Shown: piece after piece, positions 49,144 to 59,944 of the stretch | Position numbering within the stretch: the stretch's first letter is position 1 | Layout of the letters: every line of letters begins with the position of its first letter | DNA from: Hysterangium stoloniferum | Taxonomy: Eukaryota; Basidiomycota; Agaricomycetes; Hysterangiales; Hysterangiaceae | Direction of reading: 5' to 3' | Assembly (NCBI GenBank): GCA_015178975.1 | Contig: WHVD01000004.1 | Location: 1,302,001-1,366,000, forward strand | DNA: 64,000 bases | Notes under the pieces: model-generated | What the model saw: the letters and a program-made list of their open reading frames with translations, nothing else | Database searches by the model: none | Told to the model about the DNA's origin: nothing | Position numbers and translations under genes: made by a program

Positions 49144-49545
49144 CTACAATGTGCCTTGGACAACTATTTTGACTGTATAAATGACTCCCAGAAGGAGAAT
49201 AACAACATTGGCCAAAGGACCAATGTTGCGAGTCATAGCTTTGATGACCATGGCGTTGATTTTGGAGGGTGGTAAAATTTCAGTAGTTGAGGTTGAGAGC
49301 AGGTTGAGTTGCGAGTGGACTATGATCTCCGACAAATCAATAAGTCGATCTTCCCGGGCGTCTAATGTGGCGTTGGTCAATTGAGTCACCGCATAGTTTG
49401 CTGTCATGGATCCACGAATGGGAATTAATATTAAGCCTGGCGGATGTCCGACGGAGCGTTGACGGGTGGACAACCAACCATAGGAGAATACCTGACAAGT
49501 TGTATAGAAGATCGCCGTTTGCTTTGTACCCGTACTCCCTCTCAC
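49144..49545 (-). CDS. N-terminal exon of F unit 3
   Basis: A 133-codon open stretch containing several N-x-S/T sites, a polar ectodomain-like part and one membrane segment near its end. It continues upstream in frame (MQAHPSLNRVNLTGIDPLF). Partly conserved in unit 2 (45170-45020). This suggests a type of membrane protein with an outer N-terminal region; function unknown. Confidence 0.4.
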   Translation of the reverse strand: MRGSTGTKQTAIFYTTCQVFSYGWLSTRQRSVGHPPGLILIPIRGSMTANYAVTQLTNATLDAREDRLIDLSEIIVHSQLNLLSTSTTEILPPSKINAMVIKAMTRNIGPLANVVILLLGVIYTVKIVVQGTL

Positions 49546-50061
49546 TGTTAATTGTCTTCCTGATGTGACACATTCATAAATAATGGGTCTATTCCAGTCA
49601 GGTTCACGCGATTAAGAGAGGGGTGAGCTTGCATTTCGAAATTCACGCCTTGGCTACATTTTCGCATGCACGGACAGCCCCACGTCGTGCTTGAGACCCT
49701 AGCGAGAGCAATAGGGAGATTGAGAATCGCGTTTACAATGAACGCTATTACAGAAAAAGTGCCGACATGCCCTCTTCGTGCTTATCTCATGTAACCCGAG
49801 TGATCCCTTGGTTTGACGGTATACAATCAGATCATCCATTACATCCATGTGCTTCAGACTGGAAACCAAAGTGGCGAATTCCTCGTCTGAAACCACAGAG
49901 GGTCCCACTCCGAGGCGATATTCCAAAAGTATGTAACGAAAATTCTTTATATGGCAAAACGTTGTTGAAATTGTTGAAAGTCTGAGGTAAAGGAGCAGCG
50001 GAGTCAACGGTAGGAGGGCGATAAGGGGCAACGTTGTGTGGCTGGGCGATAATAGGGCCAT

Positions 50062-51667
50062 AGCTTACTAACTAATCGGTGCCCTCTAGAGGCTGGCATT
50101 TTAGGAGACCTATCCAGCATTTCTCCAGCGTCACAAAAAAACACCGACATCACTCATCGATCAACCTTGTGATGCTGCCTAACCGTCCCGAATCCCGAAT
50201 TTAACACAACAACTCATCACAATGGTTGCAACGGTATCGCAAACAGAGGTTGCGCTCCACTCCTGTCACAGGATGTCTGATACAAACACAAGACCTTTTA
50301 TCAGTTCAAGCTCCGCTGATCTAGACGGGGCGGCTTTGTGACAAAGATTTGGCGATTACTTTTCCTCCGTCGGACAGACATCATTTCAGGGTGTGCCACT
50401 GCTAAATTGGAGCTTTGAACGACAGGATGACATTCTGTGACAGATTTTGACACATTCCCTGTTTCAGGCAACGTGATAGAATGGCGGCGTGGTCGAAAAG
50501 AAAAAATTTAGTACGATTTATATACAATGATAAAGTTACCAGACAAACAGGTGATAATTACGCGTCGCATCACGTGTTCTAATATATATATATATTTTAA
50601 TACATTTATATACCGCATCGCATAACGAAGATACATAGCGGTTCCGTAGCATCGTATAGTCTAATACAAGCCAGTCCCTATTTCCCGAGGTTTCAACGAG
50701 CGGATAACTTACTAATTCAGATCCTACCTTGAGGGTACCCCTTTCCTTGGTTCAGCTGACAACCGTATTTTACGAGACTTATCGATTGTTCTATCTATTG
50801 GGAACTCGCGCAGACGAAAGTAGATATTAGAATATAACTTGGCTTGTATCTATGAGTAAACTACTGGGGATTATATATATCTACAGGGAAGAAGGTCCTG
50901 GAAGGGATGACAGAGGTATCACTACAGCTATGTTAAGTATATTCCAAGATATTCTATAATATTCTAGGGATGTCAGGACAGTTCGCTATTTGAATACCGC
51001 CATCTCACGGCCATGGACGATCGTATCGTGTGTATACCAGGAAGGAAATCATCATCCCAATAGGCTTGTATGTTACGAATAACGCACTTCAAACACAAGA
51101 AACGGAGAATTAACCCTTTAACGTTCGACAGACTGGTGTATAGACAAACATCAGACGCGTTGCATCACGTGATTATGCAAGCCAATGGCTATTTCCCGAG
51201 CACAAGCGGGTAACTTACTAATTCAGATCCTACCTGCCGAACAGTCCAACTTGAGCCTTATGAAATTATATCCTTGTGTAGACAGTCCATTTATTCAATC
51301 TTTTACTCCTTAAGAAGGACTAGTACATGTAAGGAATGTCGAGTCTGGTGTTGACCCTGATCGAGCCATTCTTCATGAAACTCAATTCTTCGCTCAATGT
51401 GGCTTTCCATAGCCTCCCATTGATTCTATAGGCGTAATCACTCCATTGCACTTTCCCTTAATTGGCCTTCTTATGTAAGCCCATCTCATAACCCGCTGAA
51501 CACCTCCCTACTGCGCCAGGGCGAGGCGCACTAGTCCCTGTACAGGCCAGTTCGCTATTTGAAATTTGGCGAAGATCGATCCCTCGAAGTGCGATGCTGG
51601 TGTGGGAAGATGACTAGTACTGACTATAAAGTGCTTGCTAGTGGTTAGTGTTTTGATACCTTCGACC
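50062..51667. other. Intergenic region upstream of the GMC gene
   Basis: No gene recognised. It includes an AT microsatellite (50581-50600), a direct repeat of about 55 bp (50665-50732 and 51178-51236, sharing AACTTACTAATTCAGATCCT), a second short repeat (CAGTTCGCTATTTGAA near 50980 and 51550), and a fragment resembling part of the GMC gene (see next entry). Confidence 0.55.
50998..51055 (+). pseudogene. Fragment of a GMC oxidoreductase gene
   Basis: CATCTCACGGCC and AGGAAGGAAATCATCATC occur here with the spacing reduced, as at 52986-53076 in exon 10 of the downstream gene. Probably a relic of a duplicated or rearranged GMC copy. Confidence 0.5.
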
Positions 51668-54449
51668 ATGGGTATCACCTTGTCAAAGAACGCTATTGGC
51701 TCTGATCCTTCCCTGGTTGGCACTCGAAGCGATCCAAAGGACTCTTATCGAGCACCATCCCAGTGGAAGACTTACGACTATGTGATTGTAGGAGGTGGTC
51801 AGTTGTTGTTGGGCATAGAAATAATTTATCCCGCTCATTCGTTTGTTAAGGAACTGCTGGATGCGTTTTGGCATCACGTTTATCAGAAAATCCAAATGTG
51901 ACGGTACTTCTTGTGGAGGCAGGACAGAGGTGAACTTTGCGTTTAATGCCTGAAAATGACAAACATAAATAATATCTGACCTGCACACAGTCACAAACGA
52001 ACATTCTTTACGAAATTTCCTATGGGGTTTGCTAAATTGCTGAAAACAAAGGCTGATTGGGAATATTATTCAGCGTGCGTTCGTTAGCGTGCGTCACAAT
52101 AAGTCACGCCGTCTAATATGGAAGTAACAGTCCGCAAGAAAATCTGAATAATCGTCAAGTTTATATGCCCCGAGGAAAGATACTTGGAGGAACCAGGTAT
52201 GTCTTGCGTCATGCGTTACGACCTTCACGCTGTGAATATAGACCATATTAACCATCATCAAGTTCGCTCAACGCGTGTATTTACCACCGTTGCTCCCCCC
52301 AAGGTTGTACTGCATAATTCATTCATTTACCAACGTTTTACCCCACATCATCTGAAATTACTTTACAGATTTTAATTCGTGGGCTGCAAATGGTGCAGAA
52401 GGTTGGAGTTATGATGAACTTCATCCGTGCGTGTCGTGTATATCACTGATGCCAAACTCTGACAGATTATGTGATTGTAGCTATTTCATGAAGTCTGAAG
52501 GATATGCCGCCAGCGCCTCAAAACCCGACGTAAAGCTGAAAGATCATGGTTTTAATGGCCCTTGGAAAACAAGCGAACCGGATGTCGCCGTATGGTTTTA
52601 GATATTTTGGTCTGATTGCAAGTTGTTATCTGATTCCAGAATTATATAGCCTCTACACCATGTTATTATGGAAGCCTGCGCAGTATTAGGCATTCCGTGG
52701 AGCCCGTAAGCAGTAATAGCAGGACTCAGACTCGAAATTATATTTTTTGTACAGAGACTTGAACACGCCAAATGGAACCCTGGGTGCCAGCTCTTTCACC
52801 GCTTTCATTGATACAAAAGGCCGTCGTACGTCGCCCTATAATTTCTTTCCCAAGCTGTTGCATTAAAAAAATTTTTAGGAAGCTCTTCTGCAACTGCATA
52901 TCTTACTCCTGATGTCCTCTCAAGACGGAATCTCACGATCATAGTAAAGTCACGTGTCGACAAGATATTATTCGACACCAATACCTCCATCTCACGGCCT
53001 CGGGCCATCGGGGTTGAATTCTCCCAAGCCCGCAACTCGCCTCGGTACCGTGTTCATGCTAGGAAGGAAATCATCATCTGTGCTGGGGCTTTCAATACCC
53101 CACAAGTCTTGCTTTTATCTGGGATCGGGCCGGCTGCAGACTTAGAGGAAAAGGGAATTGAAGTGATCAAGGATCTCCCTGCCGTTGGCCAGAATCTCTT
53201 TGACGTCAGTCTTCTTTCAAGCGTTCTTCTTTTGAATCTTAAATGGACTCATTCTGATACGTCATGACCAGCATCAATCGTGTGGAGCGTTATGTGTACG
53301 GACCAAGGCAGCATTTAGCTGGGATTACCTCGCAAAGCCCTTACCCGGAGTGTTTGCGTTGGTTCAATGGCTTTTGAAACATAAAGGCCCATTGACAAGC
53401 TTACCCTGCCAGGGAGGGGCGTTCTTGAGGTCGGATAATCCATCGTATGTACAAGTTCATAACCGCGATTTTTTGCGCATGCGACATGGTGGTCATACTT
53501 TTCTCATCTAATAATAGGATATCTTTTGAATCCAACAAGAACAAGGGTGATCAAGACATCCAGATCGCTGATTTGACTTCGGGTCCCAAGTCACCAGATA
53601 TCGAATTCATGTGGTGTATGACTCTCCCCGAGTTACATTCCCAAAACTGGCACACTGACGTCATTCTAGTTCCAGTTTTAGTGGTCAACAACGGATGTTC
53701 AGCGGCTCCAGCAAACGTGCAGGGCATGACAATCGTAAGGTTTCATTAACAGACTTGATATTAAACTTCATCTTGTACACAGAGCGCACTTGCGCTGAAA
53801 CCCGAGAGTGCAGGTCGGGTTTTTTTGAAAACAACCAGTGTCTGGGATAAGCCCATAATCCACTCGAAGTAGGTCCGAGGGTTTCAGTGTCCCGTGTCAC
53901 CGTTGACGTTTAAATCTCTGCAGCTTCTTCTCGTCAGAGAACGACATGAAGCTCATCATACGTGCTACACGGCTTCTCCTGAAACTAATCAAGACTGAGC
54001 CTCTTGCCTCCATTGTGGAATCGACACCTCTACCTGGCAAATCTTACGACTTTTTATGGCCAGGGAATGTTTCTGACCCTGACGAAGTGAATGTCATAAT
54101 ATTATCAAACATACCATCTCATCATTTTAGATTACCGATGAACAGCTACGTGAATGGATCTGTAAAAATACATCCCCGGCCTACCATCCAGTACGTCGTG
54201 TATGCCCAAAAGTTAACTTATTATTATTACGCTCAATTATTTCTCCTCCCATAGACATCCTCCGCCAGAATGGGAGTATCTGAAAAATCCAGTGTTATCG
54301 ATTCGAAGCTATGCGTTCACGGTGTTGATGGGTTACGCGTTGTGGACGCGTCCGCCTTCCCAACACAAGTATCGGGACACCCATGTGCCGTGGTAATCAC
54401 CATGGCCGAGAGGGCCGCAGATTTGATTAAAGCGGCAGCGGAGGCGTGA
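51668..54449 (+). CDS. GMC oxidoreductase, aryl-alcohol-oxidase-like
   Basis: FAD-dependent oxidoreductase of 637 residues. Sixteen exons join in frame: 51668-51797, 51851-51929, 51991-52074, 52131-52196, 52263-52303, 52369-52426, 52481-52589, 52650-52705, 52755-52825, 52879-53204, 53272-53444, 53518-53734, 53783-53868, 53924-54086, 54131-54190, 54255-54449. Visible motifs are the FAD-binding GGGTAGC start (about residue 42), PRGKILGG followed by SSLNACIYHRC (first family signature), GAFNTPQVLLLSGIG (second signature) and the C-terminal catalytic pair: His of YHPTSSARMG and His of SGHPCAVV. The family oxidises alcohols, sugars or aryl alcohols and often supplies peroxide for wood or litter decay; the substrate cannot be read from sequence. 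No secretion signal is evident at the N-terminus (MGITLSKNAIGS), which is unusual for secreted members. Every intron is 44-73 bp with GT...AG ends. Confidence 0.9.
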
Positions 54450-55030
54450 GATGATTGGTATGCATCGGACTGACGTGTTGGGGTGATTGAGATGATTACT
54501 GACGTTTACACTTCTTGGGCCTATATGCTCTACTTAAGGGCGGCGGATGATGATGGTAATGTTCAATTTTGTTAAGTTCTTGTGCTCCTTGTTGTATCCA
54601 AATGCTACAATCAATATGTTGTTTAGTGCCATCATTTATGTACGGTTAACACTGATGCTTATCTACACCGTATCTTATCAAGCCCCAGTAGTTTACTATT
54701 GAGTATGATGTGCCCCCATCGTGGTTATTTTTGTATCTTGTGCCCGCCATGTCCAACCTTTTACATACCTTATTAGCTGAAGTCTCACCGCTGTGTTACT
54801 CCCAGGGACCTCATTTTGGTTGAACCCACTTAGCCAAACAGAAGTTGAAATGACCGTTGGGCCATAAAAAAGTTTTGCCCCTTCTGTAACTTCGTTTCGT
54901 CATAAAACATATCATTACCTAGTTTTGCTAATGACAGTGAGATCTTGCAGTAAAATTCGGTGCCCGAACATTTGCCAGAACGTCAGGTCTGCTACCATAG
55001 TCAAAAAGTAGTAGGACCCCAAGAAAGGTT
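54450..55030. other. 3' flank of the GMC gene
   Basis: Probable 3' UTR and spacer. No other gene or repeat seen. Confidence 0.5.
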
Positions 55031-55627
55031 GTGTTGGAATTGGTGATGAAAACACCCTTTTCTTAGGGGCGGTTCACCCATTTCTTCACTTCTTCATGTG
55101 TAGATGCTAATTGTGGACCATGCATTCTGAGGTTAATGCATGACAGAACCAGTGTACACCTAAACTAGCACCTAACCTATCATGTCAGAAGGTGATTCTC
55201 TAACTGACACATTGATTGACAAACAAGTACTTTTATTACGAGTCTATTACCCCCTTGTAGATTGTGTATTACAATAAGCCAACTCATACTATTTTTAACA
55301 AGTTGTTATCAACTTGAATGTACATCCAGTACCATCTAATATTGTATTCAAGAATTGCCAACAAAAAAAAAATCCCTCCATGCATTTGCTTTAATAAAGG
55401 ACACCTTTCATGAACCATTTTTACAACAGAAACACTGCATTTAATCTCAAACGAGAAAATTGTTGGAAATGGTGATGAAACACCCACCTCTCCAGGTTCA
55501 CCCCTCTCCTTCCCCACTATCCTTGAAAAGCCATATTGTGGACCATATTTTGTGACGCTAATGCATGATTTTACCCATGTACACCCTAAACTATCACCAG
55601 ACCAATTGTATTAGAAGGTGACTCACT
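55031..55627 (+). repeat. Diverged direct repeats flanking family D
   Basis: Two related units of about 170 bp (55031-55210 and 55459-55627) start TGTTGGAAWTGGTGATGAAA and share TTGTGGACCAT, TAATGCATGA and AGAAGGTGA. The second is cut by the family-D element. Could be the remains of an older LTR pair or a tandem repeat. Confidence 0.5.
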
Positions 55628-55919
55628 TGTTATGACCTGTTCCCAGATGTTTCAATATCCGACTTCCGACTTCCAACTACGGAACATCATAGTTACCGTA
55701 TCTTCCGTATTCTTCCCTTGTTCCACATTTAGTAATTTGTCTGTTGACAAGTATTCACTCATTTGTTTATTATATTCCCGTTTCAGAATATTGTCTCCCC
55801 AATTCGTCTTATTGTATTCCCATTCCAGAATACTTCCGTTTCCATCTTATTGTGGTCTTGGTTTGTAGTACAATAACAAGAAGACTTATATTAGTTTCCA
55901 CAAATTTGTACTTTACTTT

Positions 55920-55930
55920 AGATCTGATAT
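55920..55930 (+). promoter_or_regulatory. Predicted transcript start / primer 11-mer, family D LTR
   Basis: AGATCTGATAT, about 27-34 bases after a TATA-like box. It is the exact reverse complement of the 11 bases at 56222-56232. Kept in the 3' LTR copy near 60045. Confidence 0.5.
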
Positions 55931-56110
55931 CGACTTAGTTTCTTATTCCCTCTTCCGTCTTTCTGTATGCTCAATATTCGGAACTATTCAGAACTCTGAA
56001 TATCCATCTTTCTGTATGCTCGATATTTGGAACTCTTTGGAACTCTGAATATCCATATCTTCCAGTGTAAGTCTTGCCTTTGAAATTAAGGACTTCCAAG
56101 CATTTGTGTA

Positions 56111-56142
56111 GAGGTGCAGCACATAAGCTGAAGCCGACATCC
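56111..56142 (+). other. Shared LTR hairpin segment (family D)
   Basis: GAGGTGCAGCACATAAGCTG followed by AAGCC. About 190 bases after the predicted transcript start and 77 bases before the LTR end. Confidence 0.7.
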
Positions 56143-56221
56143 TGACCCTATCTGATAGTTTCCGAATTTCCAGTGACTTTTCAATAGTTCCGGAATAAGT
56201 TCCGACATGGCACTTAACAGT

Positions 56222-56232
56222 ATATCAGATCT
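56222..56232 (+). other. Putative self-priming site, family D
   Basis: ATATCAGATCT, two bases (GT) after the 5' LTR, in place of a TGG-type tRNA site. Complementary to the LTR 11-mer at 55920-55930. Same geometry as in family C. Confidence 0.6.
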
Positions 56233-57654
56233 CAACTCTGTGACTCACTCATCATGGGTCCCAAACGCAAAGCTGCCGAAGGACCATCTCAACTTCAATC
56301 CCCATTGCAACTTTATACCACCCAACCCAAAACCCCAATTCAGCTGACAGCATCAGCTTCCATCAAAGAAGTTACCGAGGTAGCAAAGGATCTCAATGCT
56401 CCCAACCCCCTTCTAACAATGAAGTAGAAGAACAGCCAGCGACATCGAAAAAGAAATCTTCTGATGAACTGACTGAAATGTTGTTTGTCAACTCCATTGT
56501 GAAATTTGCTGACTATTTGAAAACTGCTGAGGAAAGCAAAGAATCATCCCGCACTGGAGTTAAAGAACCCAAACCATTTACCAGCAAGGATCTGAAAAAA
56601 TTGAAGAATTTCCTTCTCCAATGCTATTTCAGTTTCCGTGATCGACCTGCTGCATTTAAATCTGACAGTCGAAAAGTCAATTTCACACTCTCTTATCTCA
56701 AGGATACTGCTCAGGATTGGTTTGAACCCGGACTGTCTGGAATATCCGATGAGACACCCATATGGCTCAACAACTGGGACACCTTATGATCAATCTGGCG
56801 AAGTGGAAAATGAATTAATGATGCTTAAGATGAAGGACAATCAACAAGTCTCTGATTATCTTGTCAAGTTCAATACCCTCACCGCATGGTGTGGTTGGGA
56901 CAATTCTGCCCTCAGGCACCATTTCTATATGGACTTCCATCATGCCTTAAAGACGAGATCTGCAAAGATGGGAAGCCGAAAACTCTCCAACTCATGCAGA
57001 TTAAAGCTCAGACATCCAATGCCCATTATTGGGAACAAAAAGCCGAGGTCTCCTGAGAGAATCTGACAGAATGTTCTCAAAGCAACAAGGCATCGACTAG
57101 CAAGTCTTCCAGCAATAACTCAGGCAATAACTGTTACGGCTGTAATTCCCGCTGGACTCTGGGCACTAACTTATATGCACCTGCGCCCTTACACACCAAT
57201 TGTCAGTTTACTGGAATTCCCACTGGACTCTGTATGTCAGACTTGTCTACATTCAACCTTGTTACGTTGTGTATCACTCACCGGAATACCCACCAGACTC
57301 CATCCCTGTCTATGTCTGACCTCATCCCATGCATCAGTCACCGGACCCTGCTCGGAAAACCCATCATCCCTCTAACAGAGCCCTGTTCCCGTTTTAGTCA
57401 AATGACCTGTCACGATTTGGACTCCACTCCTGCTCCATTTCCCGTTATGGTTTATGATTTGTCACGATTCAGACTCCGCTCCATTCTGTCCCGTTCCTAA
57501 CACCAAATTTGGTGTTTACTATTCTCGTTTTATGTTTTGCTAGTTTCATTTCATTATTACTGGATTTGGTATGTCATTCATTCCACGGTCTATATAGTCT
57601 GGCAGATGTTGTAAATACAATCCAGTCAGAAAATTGGCTTAGATTCCCCCCAGT

Positions 57655-58536
57655 TGTTAGGATACACACACAGGCCAGGTATCCGGAGAAACCCGCGGGA
57701 TATCCAGTAGGACTTGGCTTCAGCTTATAGGCTGCGCCCTTGCTAGATCGTGTTGTCCAATTTCAAACGGACGGACAGGGATCTCGGGGAGTCCGGGCGG
57801 GGTTCGTGGGTCGTAGGTCGTAAGTCAGAGGTCGTGGGTCGTAAGTCAGAGGTCGTGGGTCGTAAGTCAGAGGTCATGGGTCGTAAGTCAGAGGTCATGG
57901 GTCGTAAGTCGAGTTGGTTGAGAGAGATAGATGTGCCGGAGCCCGTGGGCTCCGACTAGTGTGAGCAATGTGAATCGAGTAAGGTTTTAGAGTGGAAAAT
58001 ATTATTAGATTACTGGGGGGAATCTAAGCTAATTTTCTGACTGGATTGTATGTACAACATCTGCCAGTTTATATAGACCATGGAGTGAATGACATACCAA
58101 ATCCAGTAATGGCGAAACAAAACTAACAAAACATGAAATGGGAATAGTAAACACCAAATTGGTGTTAGGGACGGAATGGAACGGAGCAGAGTCCGAATTG
58201 TGACAAAGAATAACCCATAACGGGAAACAGAGCGGGAGCAGAGTCCTAAATCGTGACAGGTCATTTGACTAAAATGGGAACAGGGCTCGATTAGAGAGGT
58301 GACGGGATTCTAAGTGGGGTCCGGTGACTGGTGCGTGGGATGAAGATGGACATAGACAGAGACGGAGTCCGGGGGAAGTCCGATGACTGATATGTGTCAT
58401 ATTGAGGTCAAACGTAACTAGTCTTGATGTAACGGAGTCCGGGCGGGAAATCCTACAAACAGACGATTGGTGCTTGTAGCGTGTGGGGGCGTATGGGTTA
58501 GTGCCCGGAGTCCGGCGGGATTGTCCGGTCGTAACA
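57655..58536 (-). repeat. Solo LTR, family C (inner)
   Basis: 882 bp in the opposite orientation, flanked by perfect CCAGT duplications (57650-57654 and 58537-58541) inside the outer LTR. Longer than its relatives because of tandem 21-bp units at 57808-57915. Hairpin segment at 57710-57743. Confidence 0.93.
57808..57915. repeat. 21-bp tandem repeat in inner LTR C
   Basis: Four to five units of GTAAGTCAGAGGTCGTGGGTC-type sequence. The other C LTRs have only one or two diverged GAGGTCGTG-like units here. Confidence 0.85.
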
Positions 58537-59944
58537 CCAGTAATCTAATACATTTTTTGCTCTAAACTCCTACTTGAATTGAATTACACTGCTCATGCTA
58601 GTCAGAGCCCACAGGCTCCAGCGCATCTATCTCTCTTATCTATCTCGACTCACGACCTCTCGACCTACAACCCCCGACCCACGAACCCCGCCCAGACTCC
58701 CCAGGATTCCTGTCTGCCTGTCTGAAATTGGACGACACAATCTCGCGAGGGCACAGCCTATAAGCTGAAGTGAAGTCCTATCAGATATTCCACGGGTTTC
58801 TCTGGAAACCTGCTTTGTACGTACCCTAACAATAACACTGGCACAAATACTGGCAAATCAAATTCTGATTGGAAAAAAGACAAGAAATCCAACAAGGAAG
58901 AACAGTCAACTTCTGACAAACCCGACATTTCCCACTTGTTGGGTACTGACGGTAAACTCACCCTGAAGGAGAAACAATGATGCATGGATAATGATCTCTG
59001 CCTTTTCTGTGGGAAAGGTGGACACAAGGTTTCCAACTGTACTGTTAAGTCTAACTCTTCCAAGGCCCACACAGCAACTTCCACTATGACTACAACATCC
59101 AAGGAAAAACCCACCACAGAGTTGAAAAAAGAGTAAGCAACCCTCTGGAATCTGCATGGACAGAGGGTTGTGTTGACTCTCTCCGTGTTTCTGAGATTAT
59201 CCATCTCAACACATCTACTCTCTCTAATCCTGACTCACTATTTGTAAACCTCATCTCTGACCTTCTTGGAAATTTAGTGTTCCGAGCTCTGATAGATTCC
59301 AGCTCCACACACTGTTTTGTAAATACCACCTTTGCCACAAAACATAATCTGAAGCTCCATTCTGTTCCCACAATTTCTTTGCATTTGTTTGACGGCACTA
59401 GCAATATGACAATTACTCAAGCCTGCGACATGTCTATCCGGTTCCTGTGTGGAACATCCCAGACAGTTACTTTTCTCGTAACACAGTTGGACTCTAGCTG
59501 TTCGGTAGTTCTTGGATACAACTGGCTCACCCGATATAATCCGTTGATTGACTGGGTATTGGGCAGTATTAATTTCCAGATTCCTGACACTTCCCTTCCT
59601 CCTGCAGCATCTTTTCTGGCCAGAGCCTCTTTGGCCTTGATGGCACTTCCAGCTTCTACCGAAACCTCTGAATCTCCAAAAATCTCTCTCATCAACACTT
59701 CAGCATTTGTTAGGGCAAGTAAACTGGATGGATTGCAGTGTTTTTCGATCAGCTTAAAAGTTGATGAAGCATCTGGATGTTTTCCAGAATTATCCAAGCT
59801 AAAAGCCAACCTGGAAGGAGTTCCCGAAAAATACCATGGTTTTGCAGACATTTTCAGTAAGCAAAAAGCTGACTGGCTTGCACCACATAGGCCTTATGAC
59901 TTAAAAATCAATATTGAGCCCAGTTCAAACCCTCCATTAGGACC

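Larger units (their letters stand above)
45455..50061 (-). pseudogene. F unit 3: longest copy of the unknown membrane-protein gene
   Basis: Minus strand. The first exon begins ATG at 50061 (MALLSPSHTTLPLIALLPL, a signal-anchor-like start). A further exon covers about 49698-49144, ending with a membrane segment (NVVILLLGVIYTVKIVV). Next come the FPITLKLLNSLP exon (about 49110-48870), the membrane exon (48590-48120) and a Thr/Ala-rich acidic repeat region (48120-47110) that contains a 464-bp inverted repeat. A final hydrophobic segment (FFPFSFIISALLF, about 46970) precedes a splice-donor-like GT. C-terminal exons lie at about 46560-45900 and the 3' tail runs to 45455. Some joins cannot be made in frame, so a pseudogene is more likely than a working gene. 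Family unknown. Confidence 0.45.
55628..56219 (+). repeat. LTR, family D (5' LTR)
   Basis: 592 bp, TGTTATGACC...GGCACTTAACA. TATA-like TTATATTA at 55886-55893, predicted start 11-mer at 55920-55930, shared hairpin segment at 56111-56142. The partner LTR at about 59945-60294 is incomplete. Confidence 0.88.
57132..58831 (+). repeat. Solo LTR, family C (outer), interrupted
   Basis: Flanked by perfect ATAAC duplications (57127-57131 and 58832-58836) in the Gag region of family D. Net length about 813 bp without the inner LTR. Hairpin segment at 58745-58778, start 11-mer near 57623. Confidence 0.93.

Noticed and set aside
51508-51723. 71-codon minus-strand frame at the start of the GMC gene
   Set aside because: It overlaps exon 1 and the promoter of the well-supported GMC gene in antisense and shows no domain.
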